This document shows, one piece after another, positions 25,976-36,719 of a stretch of DNA of 64,000 bases. Both the position numbers and the translations under genes were made by a program. The DNA is from Sclerodactyla briareus (taxonomy: Eukaryota > Echinodermata > Holothuroidea > Dendrochirotida > Sclerodactylidae). The stretch's first letter is position 1; every line of letters begins with the position of its first letter. The notes under the pieces are model-generated. The model ran no database searches. It was not told where the DNA came from and was given only the letters and a program-made list of their open reading frames with translations. The stretch is from positions 1 to 64,000 of the forward strand of contig JAODTK010005833.1 in the NCBI GenBank assembly GCA_026419785.1, written 5' to 3'.

Positions 25976-28689
25976 ATACAGTCATGCAAGATTGCATGTA
26001 TGTGGGTGTGTGTGTGTGTGGTGTGTGTGTGTGTTTGTGTGTGGTGTGTGTGTATGTGTGTGCCTATGTGACGCTAAAAAAGCTTGTGAGCCTGATAATG
26101 TATTCAACGAAATTATGTTCATACTTGGCACGAGGGGTGCGATTTGGAGAAGATTTTCCTCACTGGTTTGAGGTCAGGTCCGACGTACCAAAGGTAAAGA
26201 AGTCAATGTCGGAAGTTGTGAGAACAATACCTGTGCAACGAAACGATGAGGAGTTCATACTTGTTGAATCTTTTATTCTTCGACTTTAAAAGATGGATTT
26301 GGGGTCATTGAAGGTCATTCGATGTGACTCGTTTGCATGATTTATGCACATTCTGAAAAAAACGTCAGATTTGAACTAAATAGGGTGGATAGAGTCTGCC
26401 TTCATTTTCGAGTAATTCATAATTTGGCCAAAGTAGATCATTCAATATGTCTAATGTGCATTTCGTTCGGCTGTGATGCAGACTAGTGAATAAATCCCAC
26501 AATCAGGGCGGCTGCACCAATTACTAGCAACAGATACAACCATGATCGCCACGAAGGCGGTGGTAGCGGGTCAAGAAGAACCCACTGTTTTTTGTCTCGC
26601 TGAATGAAATTCAGAAAGCGACATAGTGGTCACTATGCGTGTGTGTGTGTGTGTGTGGGTATTGTGTCATACCCCACTTTCGTGTCAGCAGGATTTCTCA
26701 CAACCGTATGCCGACTAGTGACGAAATTTTGTGTGTAGCACCGGGGATGGGTGTACACGATCTGATAGATGTTGGGCAGCAAGTCATTAATTAGTTGGGT
26801 AGTACCTCATTTTATGTAAATTAATATTTAAGCTCGTTGCAGGATTACGCAGAATCGTATGTGCCAGAGTTATGTAGTTTGGCATGTGGTGACCTGGTAA
26901 AACAGGTAGTGAAGGATATATACTTAATTAGCCTAAAATATGCTAATTGAAGTAGTCTAATTTGCATAATTTTATGCGAATTTTTCGAGTTTGTCGGATT
27001 TCAAGAAACCGAGAAATTTAAAAGGGACGTCGGGGTCAATGGAGGTCATAATTGTGTTAATTTGAAATTTATGGCAATTTTGAAAGTTCGTTGGAGTTCT
27101 ACACAAAATTGGGTAGATGTGATCCACTTTGATCCTGATCATTTCGAAGGTACAATGGGCGTCAGTTAGAGGTATTGTATGGGCCTAATTTGCAGTAATA
27201 ATTCCAATTCCAACTGGTAAGAATTTCGCCAAACTCAGTAGGGATGGTCCGTAACATTTTCTGGACTTGATGTGTTTGATGTTAGGGAATTTGATTGAAT
27301 TCATCATATCATAGCTTCTGTTAGGAAAAAGCACTGAGTAGGAACGAGTAAACCTGAGACAATTGTGCTGTTATATGCTCACAAGCAAAACCCTTATTAC
27401 CAACCAATTTGATAGGTTGATTAGACCTTCAAAAATACTGTTACATTTTTCTTTCTTCATCTTGCCTGCCCGACTGGACAAATGTCGAGGTTTCCTGAAG
27501 ATATATTTGGGGACATCTTTGCCTGCAGCATGGGGTTAGTTTGTTGGTGTGTGGCGGGAGGGGGGGGGAGGGTGTTTTGTGTGTGCTGCTGACAGGAGGG
27601 GACGGCGGTGGCCTGTCCTGGCTGCTGGAAAAGAAAAGACAATTGCATAATGAAGGATATTATTTTAAAAGGCAAAGAGCCCCGGCTGCTGCGGGGATAA
27701 TGATTTTGGGTCGAAGAAGTGAGTTGAATGAGCGATTAAAAATTATTTCCCAAATTGGGGTATCTAGGGAGAGAAGAGTGGGGGCATGAAGAAGAAAAAA
27801 CACAATGAGGGCCTTTTGCAATAAGAGTCAAAACTATTGATCAGTTATTTAGGGAATGTGTTATGTGTTGTATGTGGAAAATATGTGATGGTACGGTTGA
27901 CATGAAGATGGTCTGCATTGAAGTAGTGTGTTGTGGGGTATAGTGTGTAGTTCAGGGGAATAATAGAAACCACCGATCGCGCAAACAGAAGGATACTTTT
28001 TGGGATCGCCTTGTCTGTTATTATTGTTATCATATTAAGGTATTCAAAAGGGCTTCTGCCATGCGGAAGGAATAGTTCCAAATATAGCTGTTAGAAATGT
28101 TTTTATCGCCGCTCAAAACTTCTTGTCGGGGATAAATTCAGTCTGTTAATTATGTTCTGTAGACCACCATCGAGTCATGAGAATGAGTTGGGAATTGAAA
28201 ATGTCATCTGTTCGACCCACGTGAAACATAAAACATACTTGTCCATTGCGCCTACTGCATCCATGTCAGGTGGTAGTTTTCCATTACAAGTCACCACCAT
28301 CCGGTGATTCCCACGACCTCATCAGGCAACTTTAAGCATGGAATTTTCGCCAATGTAATGCCTTTCACGTGAGGTTTTGTAAATAGATTCGTGAAGGAGT
28401 TCACCGTCGTTCTGAAAAAGTGAATGTGAGAGGGGCACTCATGACTTTAGTCCCCATGTGGAAAGAGTGCGGTCAAGATTTGAAATGACGGGAGTAGCTG
28501 GTGTGTGAAAGAATTTGCATCACTTCTTACTTCCAAATACCTAAAGACGGAATTCAAGCTCATGATCGAGATGCAAATATTTGCTCAGCAAATCATAAAT
28601 ACATTATTGGAAATAATTAAAAGTGGCATAAGGTCAGATTGCAGGCTATGGAGGTGGAGGTATCCACTCCCCTGGACCCCTCCCCAGGA

Positions 28690-28742
28690 CGGCAAATAGT
28701 CCCTCCCCCCCCCTCCGAAGCGAAATCCTGGATCCGCCACTG
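28690..28742. repeat. End of an old DNA transposon (CAGTGGCGGAT)
   Basis: On the minus strand the text starts CAGTGGCGGATCC and runs into a G-run, the layout of a hAT-type terminus. Unit 1 has a ~25-base deletion at this place (near 22165). The partner end is not identified. Confidence 0.35.
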
Positions 28743-30252
28743 AAAACTTTGCCTGCATGTGGGCTACGTCTGTTCTGTGAACGAATGCGAGGCGATAATA
28801 TGAAATAATTGTCCGTTAAAAACCTAATGGCCCCGGTTGTTATTCTTCAGGAGTCGAGGATAACTCACGATTTTGGTTTCATGTACGACCTTACCGGATG
28901 TTGGAAACACCTGACTCGTTGAAAGGCGCGACAAAAACAAACAATAGCTGAGCAAGGGCTTTAGGCGGAGAGGCATCGTTCGATATATATGTGTACACCT
29001 TGAAAAACCACAAAACCTATTCGTTGATGGCTGTGAACGAAAGGAAATGTACAAGCACATATTTAGCAGCGAGGCTGTGCGAAAAAGCATATATCTCAGT
29101 ATTATGGTTATGCCTCTGGATAAGGCCGGGACTGTTTGGTTAAGCCGGTTGCAGTATTTGAAAAATGTATATTCACACCTTAACATTTTTTCAAGTAAAC
29201 GGTGTTTCCATCATTCAGTTATTTTACTACCACTCCAACATGTTATTTCATACTAAATATAGTTTTTTTTTTTTTGGACAGCTGTTGGCACTATTCACCT
29301 TCATACGCAACCTAACCCGACAGAATGTATGGAAGAAATAGAGAAGGAAAATGATACTATATAGCTATCAACAACGAAAACGGTTAACGTAAGCACATCA
29401 CACAACGCGCACGTTACCACAGAATTACCGCGAAACTGAACGCCGACAAAATTAAAATATAGCCTTCAAAGCGTTTGCGGATGGGTGAATCCTATACCAC
29501 CCGCGACCCTCAAAGCCTATTTTGAAAATATTAGTTATTGAAAATTATATTTTGAATATTCGAAATTGAACAACAAAATATAATGAATGCTGACGAATTT
29601 ATTACGTAAACTCGCGAGATATGTAATGTGTAAATTTACCTGCGTGACCTGATTTAAGAAGCCATTACTGTTTACATACATATACTGGGAATAATCAACT
29701 ATATATTATATCGATATCCTCAGTAGGTAATTTAAGTACGCCGATGATATGAATACCAATAGCAGGACACAAAACATAGAATTGTTGTCCTTGTCTCATC
29801 ACCACGTTTGTCCTAAATTAGCATAGGCAAAATTACAACGCCAACGGTGCTCACTGTTGATCAATGAATTTGAGGAATAAATAATAGGAATTTTCGTTCA
29901 CAAAACCATACATACCATTTGGTCTTCGAGCTATACAGTACCCAGTTAAAAAGCGACATAACTTCAAAAATGTACTGAACCATGCAAAAAAAAAACGAAA
30001 GAAATTGAATCCTTTTACGTTAATAGTCTTATAATCTATTAGTAGTAGTCCTCTTCAATTCTAAAGATGAACGATTTTGCTGAGCGCGATTTTCTTTTCA
30101 CTTTATTGTGTAGGTGATTCGTTTTGGAAACGGCAGAGAGCTGGGGTTGCCAGGTCGAATACTGCATGAGGCCAATCTCGTCAAATGAAACCTGCGCGCG
30201 TTTGCCTTGGACTGTATGTCCAGCTTTCTAATAAGTCAAGGGAGCTTAGTCT

Positions 30253-33198
30253 CATAGGCGTCGAATCCCGGGGGGGGGGGGGTGGGGGATGTATCCCCCC
30301 AAATTGGTCGGGGGATGCCCTATGTATCATCCCCCCCCCCCCCAATATTTGAGCCAAGAGTCACTAAAAATTTGAATGGAATTTTTGACAAATGTATGTC
30401 TTTTGCAGGGAGACGTTTGACGCGGCTGTGTGAGTGGCCTACCGTATACCGTATGTCCGCCGACCCGGTCAGGGCTCTGGTCCCTGGATTGTGTGAAAAT
30501 GGTTGCTGAAATTAATGATGGTGTGCCCCGTAACAAGCTGTGAGTGTGTGCGGAGCTTTTCAGCACTACGACGTCTAAAAACGTGGCTGCAAAACACATG
30601 ACGCCAGCTAGCATCTAAACTCTTGCTCAGTTTGGCAGCGTTCACATGTCCTATTTTGATGATATTGATCTCATTCATCTTGCACGAGTTCGCCTCTCGC
30701 TCCGAGACATAGATATTTTCGGCAAGTATCCCTGAATGACTGCTACAATTGACTACTGGGGACACGCCTGAACTTGTTCCACGGCAGTAGGAGAGGACTA
30801 ATGGGCGTCCACAGGTGGGGGACGGGGGGACATGAAAAATAATATCACATGCCCGATTTTGTAATTCATCTCTAAACGGATTCAATTTTTTTCCTAACAA
30901 AAAAACGCGCTGGAAATTGTCTCTAGTCCACTAATTCCAGTGCGGACCCCATTTTGAAGATTTGGACCCGACTAGGGCCGAAGTGGAAGGATTACCCCTT
31001 TTTCATGCCGAGTCCTCGAATATTACATCGAGTAAACCAAAGTGCATAATTTTTCAATGTTTTCGCGCGCAATGGCCTTTCTCTTCCAGGCGTTGAAGAT
31101 AAATATGCGATGTGAAGCTTCGAATCATTTCGTTCACTCGATTAAGTTCAGAAGCGTGTGTGGGATCCAGGGGTCAGACTTCCCACCCCCCCCCACCCCA
31201 CCCCCCAATTTTTCTGAGAATGAAATATTTCGGGGAAAATTCGTGAAAATTTGGGAAGGAAAAAAGAAAAAATGCCTGAATTTTTTTGCATCTTTTTTCC
31301 ATAAAATGCCCGGAAAACATGCGATTTTTTTTTTCGCGCGCTTCGCGCGCCGTGGTATTTACCAATGGCCGACTTTAAAATTCGGGTACAAATTACTGCT
31401 TTCTCAAATTGGAGTGATCCCCGTACGCCTATGGGTATTCCCTTCGATCCCACCAGAGACCGTTCTGTAGACCCCTGGATCCACGCAAACCGCCAGAGTA
31501 AAAGAATGTGAAAAATACCATGTGTGATACTCGGTAAATCATCTTAGTATGCCACAATGCCAACTTTTTTGTCTGTCTTTTACTCAACTCACAAAGGGAG
31601 ATGGGTGATATTGAGCCGGGCAAGTGCCGTTCCGTCGATCTGGGGGTTATGAAAATCTGAAATTTTCGTTAGGCGGGCTCGCGCCAACCGATGGTGGCGC
31701 CCCGCTTAGATGGTCATTCAATTCGAGTTCCCCCACTTTTACGGGAGACGGCCCCCCTGGCCGGGAGGTGTCCGAAAAAACTCCTATGACCTGGTGACTA
31801 ACGGGCCGTTAGCCGTACCAGGGCTTAGGACACGTCGCCTACTTTACGGGGAACATTCAGGCGTGTCCTCAAGGTAGTTCAATACTTGATGACCGAATGC
31901 AGGGGTCATCATACATAGGTTGTTTTTTTCGACCGATGTGTTAGAGAACAAATGGGGGGGGAGGGGGCTTAGTTGCGCCCAGGTCGGAGAGATGAAGATC
32001 TGTTTGTTGGTTATATGCCACATACGGCATTATCCCATCGATATAGGACTTGACGTCGGCAGGGGCATGCCTTGTTATGTGCACGTGACGAACTTGAGAA
32101 TTGAAATGCCTCGTGACCTTGTATCAATGGAACTGATCCATATACGGGAAGCCTACTATTGAAAGGAGAAATGGTTGTGCCGAAACGCTGAAGCCGAGTG
32201 GAGCCGAACCTTATAATCCTCACCGACGTAGGACTTGAAAGCCACGGCCAGCTCTAGTACTAAGCATTATTCTAGAGAAATGCAAAGGCATAAGCACTTG
32301 TACTAACCCGGGATAAATCATTCCACCGATATTAGATATAGGGGGGTAACGGCCAACATTTGCTCTGTTCATTTGATAATCATATTTCCGGCAATCATGA
32401 TAACTTTTAATGAGGTTTAATCCATCATCTCCAAATTATCCGATGTGAGTTTTCAACTAGGGTTTCAGGCTGCAATATTTCCAAGATCACTCGTTCTATT
32501 CACTGCTTTCATTTGTCTATTATTTCATGTGAAAATATTTGTTGTGATCTAACATCACCCAGTAGTGTTCAAGAGTCCTTGGGACGAGGCGACAGTCTCC
32601 CAGAGAGGAGAGGATGAGGTAAATACTGGTGACAAATTGCTGGAACCATTGAACGGATGCCTGTGTTGAACTCCATAGACGACAGGCCCAGCGATGGGGA
32701 AGGGGGGTATGGGCAGTTGTGATACTTACCGATCCAGCCATTTCGTTCTTTAGATTATCGGTAACCGTGGCTGTCACTGATAAGATTTGTTCCCGTCAAT
32801 AGTTGAGCAGATAGCAACGGTGTTTCGGGACTTAATGTAGAGTCATCGGTTGGAACGCTTACGAGACGGCTGTTTTTCACTACATTATTTCAACGGAACG
32901 GCTCATCAGACAGGGTCAAACACTGCCCATATGGGAGGTAAAAAAACGACCGAGGATGGGATGGTCACCATTTTGAGATTTCGGTTTAATTTTGTGAGCC
33001 AATGGTTGAGTGAAAAAAAAAAAAACTTCATCCACGACAGCCGTTTGGACATGCTAAGTGCCCTCTCCTGCCATATGAGGGGGTCTCATGTGGCAAAAAT
33101 TGTTCTGGTACGCCTCCGCGACAACCAATGTGGCGCTCCGCTTAGATAGTCTACAAGTCCATCTTCCCCCTCAATCTTCAACGGAAATCGACGCCTAG
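30253..33198. mobile_element. 2.9-kb element with CATAGGCGTCGA termini, nested (hAT-like)
   Basis: It starts CATAGGCGTCGAATCC. Its right end is the complement, read from the minus strand as CTAGGCGTCGATTTCC. It interrupts unit 2 exactly where unit 1 reads ggagctagtatatcc (23725-23739). Flanks GCTTAGTC and GCTGTAAA look like diverged 8-bp target duplications. Inside, 30890-31160 matches 59060-59280 of the element at 56176. A right-end-like block ('aaccgatggtggcgccccgc') occurs at 31690 and again as 'aaccaatgtggcgctccgc' at 33124. With 'AATGGGCGTCC' at 30803 this suggests one copy nested in another. No transposase is recognisable. Confidence 0.8.
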
Positions 33199-33339
33199 GG
33201 CTGTAAATCGACTGGTGTGGCAATAGCAGAGGAAATGCATAGTAACTATACGAAGAGGTGAATGTCTCCGTGTGAGCTATAAACTAAAAAGAACAAGCAA
33301 TGCAATTGCCTGTGTAACACGGCATATAAGCAACATACA

Positions 33340-33745
33340 TCTATCTATCTGTCTGTCTGTCTGTCTGTCCTGTCTGTCTGCCTGCCCGCCCGCCCGCCTC
33401 CCTGCCTGCCAGCCTCCCTGCCTGCCTGCCTGCCTGCCTGCCTGTCTGTCTGTCTGTCTATCTGCCTGCCTGCCTCCCTGCCTCCCTGCCTCCCTGCCTC
33501 CCTGCCTCCCTGTCTGTCTGTCTGTTTGTCTGTCTGCCTGCCTGCCTCCCTGCCTCCCTGCCTGCGTCTGCCTGCCCGCCCGCCCGCCCGCCCGCCTACC
33601 TGCCTGCCTGCCTGCCTGCCTGCCTGCTTGCCTGCCTGCTTGCCTGCCTGTCTGTCTGTCTGTCCTGTCTGTCTGTCTGCCTGTCTGTCTGCCTGCCCGC
33701 CCGCCCGCCTACCTGCCTGCCTGCCTGCCCTCCTGCCTGCCTGCC

Positions 33746-33778
<33 letters not shown>

Positions 33779-33842
33779 GCCTACAGTGCCTGCCTGCCCC
33801 CTGCCTGCCTGCCTGCTGCCTGCCTGCCTGCCTGTCTGTCTT

Positions 33843-33885
<43 letters not shown>

Positions 33886-34282
33886 GTCTGTCTGTCTGTC
33901 CTGTCTGTCTGTCTGCCTGTCTGTCTGCCCGCCCGCCCGCCCGCCTCCCTGCCTGCCTGCCTGCCTGCCTGCCTGCTGCCTGCCTGCCTGCCTGCTGCCT
34001 GCCTGCCTGCTTGCCTGCCTGCTTGCCTGCCTGCTTGCCTGCCTGCTTGCCTGCCTGCTTGCCTGCCTTCCTGCCTGTCTGTCTTTCTGTCTGTCTGTCT
34101 GCCTGCCCGCCCGCCCGCCTACCTGCCTGCCTGCCTGTCTGTCTGTCTGCCTGTCTGTCTGTCTGTCTGTCTGTCTGTCTGCCTACAGTGCCTGCCTGCC
34201 CCCTGCCTGCCTGCCCTCCTGCCTGCCTACGTGGCCTGCCTGCCTGCCTGTCTGCCTGTCTATCTATCTATCTATCTATCTA
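33340..34282. repeat. CTGY tetranucleotide array (~940 bp) with higher-order structure
   Basis: An almost pure C(T/C)TG-type array: CTGT, CTGC, CCCG and CTAT tetranucleotide blocks alternate. A marker 'tgcctacagtgcctgcctgc' occurs at about 33777 and again at about 34179, so a ~400-bp block has itself been duplicated. Because the period is not a multiple of three and it lacks stop codons, all three forward frames stay open (up to 363 codons of Leu-Pro-Ala-Cys text). These frames are not genes. Confidence 0.97.
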
Positions 34283-34289
34283 ATTTATC

Positions 34290-35480
34290 CAAATGTTCGC
34301 CTCTTTGAATGGATTTGGCCAAACTTGAACAAAATGTTCATCGACTTCGGGGTGGCCCTATAAACCACTCAAAGGTCAAGGGGAAGGTCATCGAAGGAGA
34401 CTAATGGGCCATTATATGAAGAACTGTAAATGTATCTCCTACAAATAATTCTCATCTCAAGTGGTTATGATTGACTAGTTGTATCTTCGAGCCAGTGTTC
34501 AGGAATTTCAGGTCAAAGGTCACTGAAATGGCATATAAAATAATTCTGTTCACATTGAGGAATATTGGGCAAATGCATGTTTTGGCATTTAAATACTCAT
34601 GCTTTGAAGGATATTGACCAAAGCTGGACACAATGTTCATCGACTGCTGAGTGGCCAGTGATGGATTCCCATGATGATCACTCACTGTTGTCATAGACTA
34701 GTAGTTCCTTCAGTGTTTTCAAAATTCCTGGTCAGAGGTCACAAAGTGCATAATAGGCAATATTGTTCAAATTGTATCCTCATCAACATGCCACTACATG
34801 TTTTTTGGCCCCTAGTCCTGTGCTTTTTTGATGGCTGTTGGACACGATGTCCATAGACTCCTGGATGACCATCAACCATTCGAAGGTCAAGGTCCAAGTC
34901 CTTAGAGGAACTTGAATGGCATCCTGTTGAATTTGGCGAAATGTATCCATTCCTATAGATCGAATTTGGTTGTTCCGTGCTTTGTCAGTGTTATCATTGA
35001 CTAGTAGTATTGGGGTGTTACGGAATTTCAGGTCAGAGGTCATTGAAGGGGCATGTGGGCAATTATGTTCAAATTATACCAATCATGTGAAAATTGCATC
35101 CACTCATCCACATGTTGTCTTCTTGGCTCCCAAATGTTCCCTCTTTGACAGATGTGGTGAAACTTGGACACATCATCCAATTACTCTGCTGGTGCATCCT
35201 TGACCTCGTGAATGCAAGGTCAAAGGTCATTAAATGGGCATAACCTGTTTTTTGTGTGGAAACTAAATAATGCTACTTCTTCAAATCTAGTTGGATTTTC
35301 CCATGTTTGGTCAGTGTTATTATTGACTAATAGTTACCTTTCGTCGTTTGGGAATTTTAGGTGAACGTCATTAAAGAGGCTTAATGTTGAGATTATAGAA
35401 TAATTTGCATTCTTTGACACCTGAATAATCAGGCTTTGATGGATATTACCACATTGCTCTGACCTATGAAGTTTTTTCGC
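34290..35480. repeat. Diverged tandem array of ~300-bp monomers
   Basis: The sentence 'ctttgatgg.tat..acca' recurs near 34305, 34608, 34822, 35138 and 35432, usually followed by 'cttggacacaatgttcat' and 'aaggtcaaaggtcattga'. The same monomer family is present at 10.5-11.0 kb. Non-coding. Confidence 0.75.
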
Positions 35481-36514
35481 AATTCGTTACATTTTTGCAG
35501 AAGTTTGAGTTCAGCACAGCACCATTGGTGCTCAGTTTTTTCTTCTATTTCTATAGGTAGGCAGTTGATGCAAAAGTCCGGTTGTACCTGCCTCGTACGT
35601 AGATATAGCAGAGTTGCGAAAACATAACGTTAGTTTGTCTCCATATGTTTGTTCCTACGCAGCGTCAATCCAGTAATAGGAAAGCCTGAACGTTATCGTT
35701 GGATTGCCGGGGCTAGAGTAAGTCTCGAAGTTTATGAAGCATGATCAGTGGTAACTGATGACTGCACAAATTGCTTGAAACATGTATAAAGCGATCTAAC
35801 CCATGAACACTGTACAGATGTTGAGTGATCATGAGCGTAATATTGGTACTTTTTATTTCATGAGGCGAAAGTTCAAACATTCTTTATTTAACGGGTGTTA
35901 CTCGTGAGATTACAGCCGAACTGGGACGTCACTTTGATAGATTATGACTTGCAGGGGTTTGCGAGACTAAAATGCAGGAAATGCTACTGTGGAAGACGGC
36001 GACACCCTGCCGAAATACCAAGTTGTTCATGATCTTTTCGAAGCATTCTTGAAGAATGTTTCGACCACACGCGGATGGAAATAATGAATTAGAAACAAAC
36101 CATTGAGATTCGAGAAAGAAAGTAATTTTGGAACCTTCTTACCAAATCCTACTTGCCTGTTTATACTAATGTTTGAACTCTTGATTTGTCCAAAACACAA
36201 TCAGTCAATGTTCAGTTCTTCTCTTCTCATAGTCATTTGAAGAAGCAGCCAGGGTAACTATTGTGTTAGTTCGATCGAAGGAAATTGCAATTGCTTCCCC
36301 TTACCCAAGATTGCGGTTCGTGCTGTACGTAATTTCCACGGAGACGCAATACAAATCACGCGTGCCGAACCCGGGGGCTTTGAGCGTGTGTGACCATGAC
36401 TAGGATGACACCCTACCACTCAAAATTACTGGCAGTGGGCATTTATTGAACCTCTATTACCTAACATATTGTGCTTAGTTCCATGTAGTTACCAACCATA
36501 ACTAATCTAGGTTA
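35481..36514. other. No gene recognised; weak inverted repeat
   Basis: 'tttttcgcaa' near 35475 and 'ttgcgaaaac' near 35617 form a loose ~160-bp inverted-repeat pair that might be a decayed MITE. Nothing else can be named. Confidence 0.3.
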
Positions 36515-36642
36515 GCTAACATGCGTTATTTGAAAGGTTCTCCAGCTAACATGTCTTCATTCAAAGGTTCTCCTGACCACGCCCATCACAGCACATCACA
36601 CGAGGTTGGGTACATTGGAAACCCAACCCTAGGGTATATAAG
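36515..36642 (+). promoter_or_regulatory. Promoter-like block: two 30-bp direct repeats and TATATAAG
   Basis: Two adjacent 30-base units (36515-36544 and 36545-36574) share 'gctaacatg' and 'caaaggttctcc' at the same spacing. TATATAAG follows at 36635-36642. A short ATG frame at 36695 gives 18 codons only. This could be the U3/R region of a solo LTR or an isolated core promoter. No product is found. Confidence 0.25.
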
Positions 36643-36719
36643 ACAATTGGTTTCCCTCCCAGCTAACCTAACCACCGTTGGGCTCACAGATCGAATATGT
36701 CGTGGAATACTGTAATGTG

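Larger units (their letters stand above)
23807..33275. repeat. Tandem segmental duplication, unit 2 (with insertions)
   Basis: This is the second copy of the unit at 18089-23806, in the same orientation. It contains a 158-bp MITE (23862-24019) and a 2.9-kb element (30253-33198) that unit 1 lacks. It also keeps ~600 bp (about 27060-27690) missing from unit 1. The end of the unit is found after the 2.9-kb insertion: 'gtggcaatagcagaggaaat...gaatgtctccg' (33221-33272) matches the last 60 bases of unit 1. Confidence 0.9.

Noticed and set aside
33272-34363. Cys/Leu/Pro-rich frames of 165-363 codons resembling a metallothionein-like or secreted Cys-rich protein
   Set aside because: They come from the CTGY tetranucleotide array, all three forward frames are open, and there is no codon structure.
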